Source: Gammaproteobacteria bacterium
Lineage (GTDB): Bacteria > Pseudomonadota > Gammaproteobacteria > S012-40
Length of the DNA: 41,920 nucleotides
NCBI GenBank assembly: GCA_029883265.1
Contig: JAOUJM010000015.1
Location: 1 to 41,920 of the forward strand
Direction of reading: 5' to 3'
Below, in pieces: positions 28,158-37,200 of this stretch. The notes beneath the pieces were generated by a model. That model made no database searches and was not told the DNA's origin. It worked only from the letters and a program-made list of their open reading frames with translations. Position numbers and translations under genes: made by a program. How positions within the stretch are numbered: the stretch's first letter is position 1; every line of letters begins with the position of its first letter.

Positions 28158-28433
28158 TCAGTTGGCAGGGCCTCCAATCTGTGACTCGGTCTGGTCAATC
28201 ATGTCTAAGGGCAGCGTAATTTCCGGAGTAATATCGGCTGGAAGTTCCGGATCAGGAATATTATCGATGATTTCTGGTAAATCCGGTGTTTCAATAAAAG
28301 CTTCTGGAATAGGCCCATTGCGACCCGTACCCGCAATTCCACTTTGATCAGGTTCTTTCGATTCACTGTGAGCGTTTGCATACACTAAGCATAGGCTTAA
28401 CACGGCAATAAATAGGCTGGTCTTAGTTCTCAT
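28158..28433 (-). CDS. small acidic Pro-rich exported protein with GxxGTG motif
   Basis: This 91-residue protein has signal peptide 1-21 (LFIAVLSLCLVYANA). The mature part carries GIAGTG at 32-37 and then an acidic, proline-rich tail (PDLPEIIDNIPDPELPADITPEITLPLD) with no hydrophobic core, so it is probably disordered. Its start overlaps the end of DUF6502 copy 1 by 11 bases, so the pair is translationally coupled. A GxxGTG sequence also occurs near the mature N-terminus of the DUF5666 protein at 29338 and of the 1176-residue lipoprotein. The function is unknown. Confidence 0.65.
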   Translation of the reverse strand: MRTKTSLFIAVLSLCLVYANAHSESKEPDQSGIAGTGRNGPIPEAFIETPDLPEIIDNIPDPELPADITPEITLPLDMIDQTESQIGGPAN

Positions 28434-29268
28434 GGTTTTGGCTCGAATGGTTAGGGCTTTGTTGACTATAAAAAAAACTGCCTAAGTGAATGCGATAGTT
28501 TGATTGTTCGCTGGATTTGTCCTGTTTTTGTAATTCTCTTGCGGTTTTGTTCAAATTTTTTAAAACATTCATATTTTCTTTTTCGGCTAGCTTTTGTAAT
28601 TGTTTGACCGACTGTTCTGATAGATTGTTGCAATAGACAAAACGATCAAAATGCTGTGGCTGGGGATTGAGAATATTCTCACTACTGGCGGCCATGTGTT
28701 GCTCCAAGGTTTGGCCAAAAAAATAGGCTTTGTCTTCAAAATTATTCACGGGTAAAAAGGCATCTGTTTTTAAATGTAATTTGTCTTTGTCATCAATACT
28801 GATTATGTTGATACGTAACCATTCGTCTAACAAAGTACGCGAGCGCATATCTTGTTTGGTCACAGCTTCAACCAAGGTTTCAAAACTAGGTTCGCCAGAA
28901 GAGGCCAGGCGAAACAGTGGCTTGGGCTTGCCATTTTTAAAACAATAATCGGTATTGGATATCCAAGTGGAGAGCACTTGGGCGCTAACAGATGCTGATT
29001 TTCCAGATTGCTCATTATGGTTGGGTGGTACTTGCCGTAATCGACGAATATCTTTCCGATGGACCCCGGTCAGAACATTGATGCGGCTATCGGTGAGTTT
29101 TTTATTTTCAACTTGAAAATCCTGCTGCGCCACATCCACGTATAGTTGTTTGAGTAAATCACTCATGAATGGGTAACTGATCTGTAGGCGAATGAGTAGC
29201 TTAACCAAAGGGCGTAGCAATTGGCGTAGGGCGTTTATAATAATGCGGTTGTCAGGATGCTCGGCCAT
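28423..29268 (-). CDS. DUF6502-type predicted transcriptional regulator, copy 1
   Basis: This 281-residue soluble protein has an N-terminal helical region with LRQLLRPLVKLLIRLQISYPFM (14-35), LYVDVAQQDF, then a likely helix-turn-helix at 59-80 (LTDSRINVLTGVHRKDIRRLRQV). The C-terminal half contains FGQTLEQHMAAS and FDRFVYCNNLSEQSVKQLQKLAEK, shared in pattern with copies 2 and 3. DNA binding is predicted from the HTH; no member is characterised to my knowledge. No Shine-Dalgarno precedes the ATG; instead the GGGAA palindrome ends nine bases upstream, which fits autoregulation. It is coupled to the small acidic gene downstream. Confidence 0.75.
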   Translation of the reverse strand: MAEHPDNRIIINALRQLLRPLVKLLIRLQISYPFMSDLLKQLYVDVAQQDFQVENKKLTDSRINVLTGVHRKDIRRLRQVPPNHNEQSGKSASVSAQVLSTWISNTDYCFKNGKPKPLFRLASSGEPSFETLVEAVTKQDMRSRTLLDEWLRINIISIDDKDKLHLKTDAFLPVNNFEDKAYFFGQTLEQHMAASSENILNPQPQHFDRFVYCNNLSEQSVKQLQKLAEKENMNVLKNLNKTARELQKQDKSSEQSNYRIHLGSFFYSQQSPNHSSQNHEN

Positions 29269-29277
29269 GGTGTCTAC

Positions 29278-29300
29278 AATGAGGGAATATTTCCCTCATT
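29278..29300. promoter_or_regulatory. GGGAA palindrome, site B
   Basis: The arms AATGAGGGAA and TTCCCTCATT are perfect 10-bp complements around TAT, the longest palindrome of the set. It lies directly upstream of DUF6502 copy 1 and 38 bases after the stop of the DUF5666 gene. It could be an operator, or an RNA hairpin covering the initiation region. Confidence 0.6.
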
Positions 29301-29337
29301 GTAGGGTGGCCGCTATTTGAAATCAAGCGTTGACGAA

Positions 29338-30798
29338 TTAGTTGATGCTTGTGGCAATCAATTCACCGTTAATTCCGAGAATGATTTCCACATGGTCATC
29401 CACGCTGAGGCTTGCAGAAAAACTCGGGTTTACACTGGTGTCAATTACGATGCCTGATATTTCTATCGTGTTACCGCTATCAGTTGAGGCTGTTGAGACC
29501 CGTCCATCGAGTTCCTCACTTTGACCCTGCTCATAGTTTTTACGTACCAATCGGGTCACCACAAAATGATTTCGTATCGGATCTTTATAAGCCTGGATCT
29601 CAAGACGTTGCTGAGTGCCGGTCAGTTTGTCCAAGCTGGATAGATTGAAATATTGATCGGGGCTTCCATTAACACTATCTGTTTCGTCTTTTAATATCGT
29701 ACTTGGTAATACATGGAAAGCAATGCCTAATACTGTAACAATAGGATCACTACTATTGCTTAAATCTACGGATTGTAAATAGGCTGCAACTTCAAGATTA
29801 CTCGCTTGAAAAATTTCAATGTCAGCGGCAACTAACAAACCATCACTATTATAGGTACCCTCGACTTCGACTTTTACGCCAGTAGTCGTTAATAACATTG
29901 CAGTTGTGAGTACGCTATCACTGGCGATTACGGTTTGTCCATTGACGCCAAAGCGATCAGTAGTAAAAATAGTGGTAATAACGCCTTCTAATTCGGCAGA
30001 AACACCGCTAGTTCCTGTGACTTCTTTTTTATCGATGTTGATTAATTTTATTTTGCTAGCTAGCAAAACAGCACCACTAAAGCCTACTTCACTTTTGATA
30101 TCGACATAATAATTGTCTTGAACTAAATTATTGGGTAAGTCGATTAACTCGACCGAACTATCGGCGTAGTTAATTTCTTGGCTGCCAATAAAAAATGTTT
30201 TATTGGTCGTGTTTGCCATTGAGGCAACCCCTTTTAATTCCAAACTTTCAGTGCCACTATAAGTCGGAGCTTTAATATTGAGCCAAGTGGCATAAATCGA
30301 ACCTAATCCATTGGAATAACCGCTAACTTCGATGACATTGTTATTCACAATTAAGTCAGCAGACGCAACACCCTGCAAAATAGTATCAGCCATAATATGA
30401 ACGCTTTGTCCCATGACATCCAGTGTGCCGGTGCCATCGACATCGATGTTTACATTATTCACAACACCTTCCAGTTCATCATCAAATTCAATCAAACTGG
30501 CATTACCATTTAAGCCGTCAACATTTTTGGAACCTCGCACGTTGACAAACATGCCGACGCTGAGCTGTGATTCGGCGGCGCTTACGCCATCTAGGGATAC
30601 CGAGCTATTGGTGGTTTGAAATTCTACACCGTTCACAAACACACTGCCAAAGCCGGTGATTTGTCCACTGGCGACAATTGGGTCGGGTGTGCTGGAGCTA
30701 TCATCTTGTCCAGTTCCGGATTCGCCGCCACCGGCACAAGCGAATAAACTGAAACAAGTGCCAATGACTAATACCGCGTGTAATTTTGAAAACAACAT
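29338..30798 (-). CDS. DUF5666 repeat lipoprotein, copy 1
   Basis: This 486-residue protein has a lipoprotein signal (CFSLFAC, Cys21), then GESGTG at 25-30. The body consists of repeated OB-like beta modules of 60-80 residues. The first is SGQITGFGSVFVNGVEFQTTNSSVSLDG; later ones begin LEGVVNN, LKGVASMA, LEGVITT, VAAYLQSVDL and LDGRVST. These match DUF5666 repeats, whose function is unknown. It is paralogous to the protein at 31683. The start lies three bases after the stop of DUF6502 copy 2 with GGAG overlapping that stop, so the two are one translational unit. The location should be the outer or inner membrane periplasmic face. Confidence 0.8.
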   Translation of the reverse strand: MLFSKLHAVLVIGTCFSLFACAGGGESGTGQDDSSSTPDPIVASGQITGFGSVFVNGVEFQTTNSSVSLDGVSAAESQLSVGMFVNVRGSKNVDGLNGNASLIEFDDELEGVVNNVNIDVDGTGTLDVMGQSVHIMADTILQGVASADLIVNNNVIEVSGYSNGLGSIYATWLNIKAPTYSGTESLELKGVASMANTTNKTFFIGSQEINYADSSVELIDLPNNLVQDNYYVDIKSEVGFSGAVLLASKIKLINIDKKEVTGTSGVSAELEGVITTIFTTDRFGVNGQTVIASDSVLTTAMLLTTTGVKVEVEGTYNSDGLLVAADIEIFQASNLEVAAYLQSVDLSNSSDPIVTVLGIAFHVLPSTILKDETDSVNGSPDQYFNLSSLDKLTGTQQRLEIQAYKDPIRNHFVVTRLVRKNYEQGQSEELDGRVSTASTDSGNTIEISGIVIDTSVNPSFSASLSVDDHVEIILGINGELIATSIN

Positions 30799-30801
30799 AT
30801 T

Positions 30802-31626
30802 TTACTCCGCATCAGGGTCTTCGAAATAATACAAACCAATACCAGCTGCGATTTTTTCATGACCACCTACTGCTGGGTTAACATCCCGATCATACTGCGC
30901 CATTGTTTTATCGGCTTGTTCTAGAAAAGCTTGTCCTTGTTTTTCGACAAATTCTAAAATGATGGGAATTGATTCTGCAGGCAAGTTGTCATAATAAACT
31001 TTGCGTTGGAAAAATGCTGGTTTTTGCTTTTGATAAATATTGCGATCAATCGTGTTGACCAAACCTGCCACATCACGTCCAAGAATTTTTAACTTTTCCA
31101 ATTCACTGTGTGCAGGCACATAGGCGCGTTCTAAAAGACGGATTTTGCCATTGTCGAGTTGAGTAACCACACCAACTTTTAGTAAGTCGTCGAGTATCGC
31201 GCGTGGCGTCATATCACCACTATGGGATTTGACAAGTTGGCAAAAGGAAATATCTGTGTCATCGAAGTCTAAATCACGGGTTAAGCCGTTTCCGTTCTGA
31301 TAGTCTGCATCATGTACCCAGTGATAAACAATGCGCGCTGCGCGTTGATGATTTTCCAAACTGAGTAAATGCAATTGTGCGTCGATTTTTCGTAGGCGTG
31401 CCACTTCTTTGCGTTGTATGCCGGTGATAGTTGCAATGCGTGTGTCGGTTTGTTTCTTGTTGTCAAGTTTGAATTCGTCGGCGGCGACATCGACATAAGC
31501 TTTTTTAGCAATATCAGAAAAAACCGCGAAAGCCAGACCATTACGAAGCAACAGTCTTACCAGCGGTTTGAGTAAACGATAAATCGCTGTTTGCAATATT
31601 TGTTGTTGTTTATCGTTACTGCCCAT
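30802..31626 (-). CDS. DUF6502-type predicted transcriptional regulator, copy 2
   Basis: This 274-residue protein shows the family layout clearly: IYRLLKPLVRLLLRNGLAFAVF (15-36), KKAYVDVAADEFKLDNKKQ (41-59), and a helix-turn-helix-like TDTRIATITGIQRKEVARLRK at 60-80. Further on are SHSGDMTPRAILDDLLKVGVV and FFQRKVYYDNLPAESIPIILEF. Copies 1 and 3 have the same blocks. The start has AGCAGG upstream. A terminator-like hairpin separates it from the DUF5666 gene upstream, and the downstream DUF5666 gene is almost fused. No GGGAA palindrome precedes this copy, unlike the other two. Confidence 0.75.
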   Translation of the reverse strand: MGSNDKQQQILQTAIYRLLKPLVRLLLRNGLAFAVFSDIAKKAYVDVAADEFKLDNKKQTDTRIATITGIQRKEVARLRKIDAQLHLLSLENHQRAARIVYHWVHDADYQNGNGLTRDLDFDDTDISFCQLVKSHSGDMTPRAILDDLLKVGVVTQLDNGKIRLLERAYVPAHSELEKLKILGRDVAGLVNTIDRNIYQKQKPAFFQRKVYYDNLPAESIPIILEFVEKQGQAFLEQADKTMAQYDRDVNPAVGGHEKIAAGIGLYYFEDPDAE

Positions 31627-31641
31627 GTTTGTTTACCTGCT

Positions 31642-31671
31642 TAAAAAGGGTGACCAGCGTTGCTGGCCACC
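31642..31671 (-). terminator. intrinsic terminator between DUF5666 copy 2 and DUF6502 copy 2
   Basis: On the minus strand GGTGGCCAGC pairs with GCTGGTCACC (one G-T wobble) around AAC, followed by CTTTTT. It lies 11 bases after the DUF5666 stop and 15 bases before the DUF6502 start. It would make expression of the downstream pair depend on read-through, unless a promoter overlaps it. Confidence 0.75.
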
Positions 31672-31682
31672 AAGCCGCTTTT

Positions 31683-33095
31683 TTATTGCACTGTTATGTT
31701 AGTTGCCACCATGGCGCCTGATGTAAAGTCGATTTCCACTTCGACTTTGTCACCCACATTCATAGCTGGAGGTGTGATGCCACTCATATCAATACTCAGA
31801 CCGTAGATCATCAGGGTGGGACCATTGATTACTTCAACATCGCCTTCCAGCAATTGTGATGTACCGGGGTTGTTCTCACGCTCAAGTTTTGTAGCGATCA
31901 ACAAACCACTATCGTCACGATAAAAGTCCACTTCAATCCAATCACTGGATAAACTATTGCTAGCACTTAGATCATCAATATTGAAATAACGCTCAGGTAC
32001 TAGGCCGTCGGCATTACGTTTATCCATTAGAATGGTTGAATTATTCACATGAATAGTTTGGCCTAAGATGCTAATAGTTTTTGCACTCAAATCCACTGAG
32101 TTCACATAACCTTGCATGTCAACTTCACTATCTTGACCCATGTCAATTTCTTTTACCGTTAAACGGCCATTAGCGTCTTGATAGGCGTGAATTTTTACCA
32201 TTTGGCCTACGCTTAACACTGCCAAATCTTTCAATGCATCTTCCACTAACACCATCGGCATACCGTTAAACGATGCACTATCGGCACCCACGGCGGTAAT
32301 CATGCCTTCGACTTCAATTTCTTCATCACCTTCGAAATCCATGTCACGGTCACCATCACCTTCGATTTCAACTTTGGTAGCCATTAACAGATTTGCTGCA
32401 GGTGCTGCATCGGATTTAACTTCAACATACAATCCATCGACCGCTGCACCATTTGGTAATCCTTCTAAGGTGGCGCCTGAATAGTCGACTTCCAGTGCAC
32501 CTAGGAAAAAACGTGATGTGGCGGAGTTGTGATTGCTGATAACGCCTTTTAATTCGACTTCATCACCAATGCCCAAGGCTTCTTTCTTTAGTTCAACACG
32601 GGTTGCGAATATATTGCCTGCACCGTCACTAAAGCCGCTGATTTCAACAATGTGTCCACTCAGTATTTGATCTAATGAGGTGACCGTCGCAACTTTGGAT
32701 TCAAAAATCGTTGTTGCTGACGTTGTTACGATTTGACCCATAACCGTTAGGCTAGCGTTAATTGCTAGGTTATTAGCTGTCACAACACCTTCAATTTCAT
32801 CGGCAAATTCAATCGTTGTTGCGTTGCCAGTAGTGCCATCCGGGTTTACTTCACCTTTTAGGCTAACAACCATGCCCACGGCAAGATCGCTTTCGCTACC
32901 GCTGGCTCCATCTAAAGAAAAGCTTGCGTTAGTGGTTTCATACTCCACACCATTAACATAGACACTGCCAAAACCCGTGATAATACCCGACGTGGTTTTC
33001 GCGACGGTTGTGGTTACTGGATCATTTGAGCAAGCCGTGCTTGCAAGTGCCAGAGACACTGCTAATGCGCTTGCGCTGAGTTTGAAATAAGTCAT
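31683..33095 (-). CDS. DUF5666 repeat protein, copy 2
   Basis: This 470-residue protein starts at ATG 33095, eight bases after GAGG; ATG 33101 sits too close to that site. The signal sequence ends LASTAC, a fair lipoprotein box with Cys22. The repeated beta modules begin SGIITGFGSVYVNGVEYETTNASFSLDG, IEGVVTANN, LKGVISNHN, VEGMITAVG, MQGYVNSVDL and LEGDVEVING, in the same order as copy 1, so the two arose by duplication. An acidic insert (DGDRDMDFEGDEEIEVE) near the middle may bind cations. Unlike copy 1 it lacks the GxxGTG motif. The function is unknown. It is preceded by palindrome site C and followed by a terminator. Confidence 0.8.
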   Translation of the reverse strand: MTYFKLSASALAVSLALASTACSNDPVTTTVAKTTSGIITGFGSVYVNGVEYETTNASFSLDGASGSESDLAVGMVVSLKGEVNPDGTTGNATTIEFADEIEGVVTANNLAINASLTVMGQIVTTSATTIFESKVATVTSLDQILSGHIVEISGFSDGAGNIFATRVELKKEALGIGDEVELKGVISNHNSATSRFFLGALEVDYSGATLEGLPNGAAVDGLYVEVKSDAAPAANLLMATKVEIEGDGDRDMDFEGDEEIEVEGMITAVGADSASFNGMPMVLVEDALKDLAVLSVGQMVKIHAYQDANGRLTVKEIDMGQDSEVDMQGYVNSVDLSAKTISILGQTIHVNNSTILMDKRNADGLVPERYFNIDDLSASNSLSSDWIEVDFYRDDSGLLIATKLERENNPGTSQLLEGDVEVINGPTLMIYGLSIDMSGITPPAMNVGDKVEVEIDFTSGAMVATNITVQ

Positions 33096-33154
33096 AGCCA
33101 TTACCTCGTTTTAAATACAAAGAGAAGGTTGAATGCCTTCCGCTTTTGTCTTAT

Positions 33155-33172
33155 TTGGGAATAATTTCCCAA
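33155..33172. promoter_or_regulatory. GGGAA palindrome, site C
   Basis: The 7-bp arms TTGGGAA and TTCCCAA pair around TAAT. The site lies about 60 bases upstream of the DUF5666 copy 2 start, a normal promoter or operator distance. Confidence 0.55.
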
Positions 33173-33349
33173 TTACAAACTGACCGCTTTATTTATCGGA
33201 GAAGTTAAGGTTTTCTTTAGATGTTTATTTTTGTTACAAAGCAATAACTTATGGATTTTTCTTAATTGAAAGGGTTGCATCCGGAGGTGGTAATCTGGAA
33301 ATATAACTCAATGTTTAACCGATTATAATCAATGAAAATTATCAAAAAA

Positions 33350-33363
33350 GGGAAAAATATCCC
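33350..33363. promoter_or_regulatory. GGGAA-type palindrome, site D (imperfect)
   Basis: GGGAA-AAAT-ATCCC differs at one position from the GGGAA-N4-TTCCC form. It is 41 bases from site E (start to start), close to four helical turns, so two dimers could bind one face of the DNA. Confidence 0.45.
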
Positions 33364-33390
33364 GTAAGAATATTTACAGTGAATAAAAAC

Positions 33391-33404
33391 GGGACTATTA
33401 TCCC
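33391..33404. promoter_or_regulatory. GGGA-type palindrome, site E (imperfect)
   Basis: GGGAC-TATT-ATCCC ends four bases before the ATG of DUF6502 copy 3. It occupies the place where a ribosome-binding site would be expected. It is a candidate autoregulatory operator or translational element. Confidence 0.45.
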
Positions 33405-33408
33405 TTTT

Positions 33409-34224
33409 ATGAAAAACATCAGCCCAATACTTAGCAAAGCCATTATTCATCTACTCAAACCAATTGTGCGGATTATGCTTCGATATGACATCACCCATGG
33501 CGAATTTGTCGCTTTGGCAAAACGTGCTTATATCGAAACTGCCGCGACGCATTATCAAATTGAGGGCCGTAAACAGACGTATTCGCGTATTGCGGTGATC
33601 ACGGGTCTGAATCGTAAAGAGGTGGTGCGCTTATCACAGCTTGACGATGACGTGCCGCCTGTTGGCAAGCAAGCCTTGAATCGCGCTGCACGGGTGATTT
33701 CTGGTTGGACACGTGATCCTGATTTTTTAAATGAGCAACAGCAAGCAAAAGACTTGGTTCTACGCGGCAGTGACGATAGTTTTGAGGCATTGGCTGGGCG
33801 TTATAGCGGCGATATAACCGGTCGCGCTATTCTCGATGAATTGTTGCGAGTAGGTGCAGTTACAAAAATTGATAAGCAGACAGTGCGTTTGAATAATGAG
33901 GCATATATTCCTCAAGACAACGATGTCTCAAAAATTGAAGTAGGTGCGCGTTGCATTAGCGATTTAAGCAAAACCGTTGCACATAATTTGGAAGCACCCG
34001 TCAGTGAAGCCTATTTTCAACGTCAGGTCAGTTATCGTGATATGCCGTCGCATATCGTCAAAGAATTTCATGCGTTTAGCAAACAGCGCTGCGTAGATCT
34101 GGTGCGTGAATGTGATCAGTGGTTAGCTCAGCGAAAACAGTTTATGCAAGTAGATGATGATGAGCAAACCCATCGGGTTGGTTTGGGAATCTATTTTTTT
34201 GAAAATAAAACAGATGAGGAATAA
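33409..34224 (+). CDS. DUF6502-type predicted transcriptional regulator, copy 3
   Basis: This 271-residue protein is started at ATG 33409, because MKNISPILSKAIIHLLKPIVRIML aligns with the N-termini of copies 1 and 2. A GTG frame from 33379 would translate the palindrome. The HTH-like segment is QTYSRIAVITGLNRKEVVRLSQL (56-78). SGDITGRAILDELLRVGAV and YFQRQVSYRDMPSHIVKEF match copy 2 closely. No Shine-Dalgarno is visible before the start. The large beta-helix lipoprotein begins four bases after its stop, so each DUF6502 copy is directly followed by an exported protein. Confidence 0.75.
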   Translation: MKNISPILSKAIIHLLKPIVRIMLRYDITHGEFVALAKRAYIETAATHYQIEGRKQTYSRIAVITGLNRKEVVRLSQLDDDVPPVGKQALNRAARVISGWTRDPDFLNEQQQAKDLVLRGSDDSFEALAGRYSGDITGRAILDELLRVGAVTKIDKQTVRLNNEAYIPQDNDVSKIEVGARCISDLSKTVAHNLEAPVSEAYFQRQVSYRDMPSHIVKEFHAFSKQRCVDLVRECDQWLAQRKQFMQVDDDEQTHRVGLGIYFFENKTDEE

Positions 34225-34228
34225 AACA

Positions 34229-37200
34229 ATGGACGGTTTAAAAAAAATTAAACAACAACTCCTCACACTTTGCTTAAGCATCAGTTTGATGGCCTGTGGA
34301 AGTGGAGGTGAAGGGGGTGACGACGGCGTGATTGGCACCGGTCAGGTGAGTGGAACAGTAGCGGTTGGTAAAGCGCTAGCGAATACAAGCGTAGAAATAA
34401 GAGGTCGTCAAGGCAAACGGACACAGGCGCAGACGAATGTGCAAGGTTTTTATCAAATTGATGTAAAGGATTTCCAAGCACCGTTTTTGATCCGCGTAAA
34501 AAACCAAGAAAAGGAATTGTATAGTATTGCGAATAACCCTGGCACTGCAAATGTGCATCCGTTGAGTGATCTGGTGGTGCGCAACTGGTTTGCTTTTCAG
34601 CAACTAAATATAAAAACATTGTTTGAACAATCGGGTGAGTTGGCTCAAGTACCCAGTGCTGATGATATTGAAGCTTTGGTTGCAGCACTACAAGCAATTC
34701 TGAAACTGGCTTACGCTGAATTTGCGGTGCCTGAACAGTTTCATTTTGTGACTTCGGCGTTTAATGCCGATCAAACAGGTTTTGATCGCTTATTGGATTT
34801 TACGTTTATTCACATGCAGGCCAATGTGTTGCAATTAGGTCTTCAAGACCCGGATACAGGTTTGCCAGGAAATCTATTATCGGGCTTCAATCTGGCTCAT
34901 CCGTTAAATCATAACGATAGTGTCATACCTTCCGTTCCACAGCAGGTAACGGCATTGGCCGCCAGCACTAGCAGTAACTTAATTGTGTGGGACCAGGCAA
35001 ATGACAATCTTGGTATTGCTGGCTATATCGTGTTTCGTGATAATGTGGAAGTCGCTCGAGTACCCGTGCCGGTTTTTCGTGATGTAGGTTTGCAAAGCAG
35101 CACGCAATATTGTTATCGTATTCAAGCGATTGATGCTGCAGGCAATCAATCAAACAAATCGAATAAAGCGTGTACTGAAACTTTGGGGATATTGGATAAT
35201 ACAAAACCTGCTGCACCTATTGATATAGTTTTTAATCAAATTTCTCATCAACAATTGAGTTTGAGCTGGACACCTTCCAACGATAGTGATGTGTTGTCCT
35301 ATCATGTTTATCGCAAGGAAACCAGTCAACCCGCAAGTAAAATTGTTGTCACGCCATACTCTCTGTTCGTGGACAAGTTTTTAAAGCCGGCCACTGAATA
35401 TTGTTACCAGGTTAGCGCCATGGATGCCGCCGGCAATGAATCGCCATTGAGTTCATCTTCATGTGCAAGTACCACCAGTCAGGCGGTCGACGATGTGATC
35501 GCACCCTATAGTTACGCTTTGCCTGTCGGCGGCACTTATGCCAAAGCGCAAACCGTAAGCTTGGCTTGTGAAGATAATTCGGGTTTATTGTGTGCTGCGA
35601 TTTATTACACGCTCGATGGTAGTGAACCGACAAGCTCCTCCACTCAATACGCTGGACCTATTCGCATTAGCACGGATAGTGTTTTACGTTTTTTTGCTGA
35701 AGATCAGGCCGGTAATTATCAAGCAGTGCAAAACCAAACCTATACGATTGATGTTAACGCTGCAGCCAAACAATCGCTGATTAGTTTTACTGCGTCTACG
35801 TATAATGTAGGTGAACACGATGCTGCAGTGGCGCTCACGGTTCAGCGTACGGGTAACACTGACGAAGTTATACGTGTGGATTATTGGACCGAAGAAGATA
35901 GTGCCTTAGTGGTTTATGATTTTAGTGAAAAACATGGACAGCTATTTTGGGATCGTGGTGATAGTAGCAATAAAACTATTTATATTCCCATCAAAGCTGA
36001 TATGAATGATGAACAAAGTGAGCAATTCAACGTAGTCTTAGCAAATGTGTCAGTGTATGGCGAACTGGGTACTCATCGTAGTGCACAGGTGATCATTAAC
36101 AATCAGAACTGTAGCAATCAATTGCAAAGCGGCAGTTATTCTGAAGATTTAGTCGTGCCTGCAGGTTGTTCATTTGTTGATGGTGGGATTACCATAACAA
36201 GCAATTACAATATCAATTTTGCACCAGGGGCGAGTTTAATCTTTCATGACGGAGATGGTTTGCGCATAGAGACTGGAGCATCGATCACCGCCGATGGTAC
36301 GCAAGCACAACCAATTTTGTTAACGAGTGTGAGTCAATTGGCCGGTTATTGGGATGGCGTGACCTTGATAAACTCAAATGACTTAAAAAATAGCTTGCGC
36401 TATGTGACCATTGAATATGCCGGACAGGCTGGTCTGGGTAATGCGAATTTAACTTTATATGGTTCCTCACCCGGTAACTATTTGCAAATGCACAAGGTAA
36501 ACTTAAGTGATAGTCAAGGATACGGTTTGTATGTATCCGAGAATAGTCGGCTAGTGAATTTCTCGCAAAACAATTTCAAACGAAATACCTTGGGCGCAAT
36601 TCAAATGGCAGCCAATGATGTTTCCCAATTGGATGAAGCAAGTGATTATCGTGGCAATATGCTTGACTATATTGTTGTGACCAACGGACGTCGTGTGACC
36701 AACACACAAACGTGGCCAAAAACCAATGCTGCGTATTTTGTTGACGGTTTAGAGATTGCTAATGCAAATCTGACAATAAGCCCGGGATCAACTTTGGTGT
36801 TTGAACACGATACCCAGTTACGAGTCGATAGTGATGCAGCGCTCACTGCACAAGCGAACGTAGATAAACCAATTGTTTTTACATCGGAAGATGGATACGC
36901 GGGGGATTGGGGTGGTATTCGATTTCTCTCATCCAATAGCCCAAATAATATTTTAGATTATGTTATCGTAGAGTATGCCGGTGGTGCGGTTGGCAATGGT
37001 TCGGGAGCGATTGTGACCTATGGGGCCAGTAGTACGCCACAACGTTTACGTATGAGTAATAGCATCGTGCGACATAGTGCAAGTTTTGCATTAGATGCTG
37101 CCGCAGGTGCAAATTTGAGTCAGTTTGCTAATAATCAATTCACGAACAACGCAAAGTCCGCCCGTGTGCATGTGAATGCGGTTCATTATTTGGATAAAGC

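Larger units (their letters stand above)
33096..33408. promoter_or_regulatory. divergent control region between DUF5666 copy 2 and DUF6502 copy 3
   Basis: These 313 AT-rich bases contain three GGGAA-type palindromes: site C on the DUF5666 side, and sites D and E on the DUF6502 side. GAAGG/CCTTC at 33124-33140 could form a small leader hairpin for the minus-strand gene. No additional gene is visible. Confidence 0.55.

Noticed and set aside
33379-33408. GTG start for DUF6502 copy 3
   Set aside because: It would encode the palindrome and add ten residues not seen in copies 1 and 2, whose N-termini align with ATG 33409.
34281-34697. Minus-strand 138-residue frame inside the large lipoprotein gene
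   Set aside because: It is a His/Pro-rich shadow translation of the opposite strand with no start signals.
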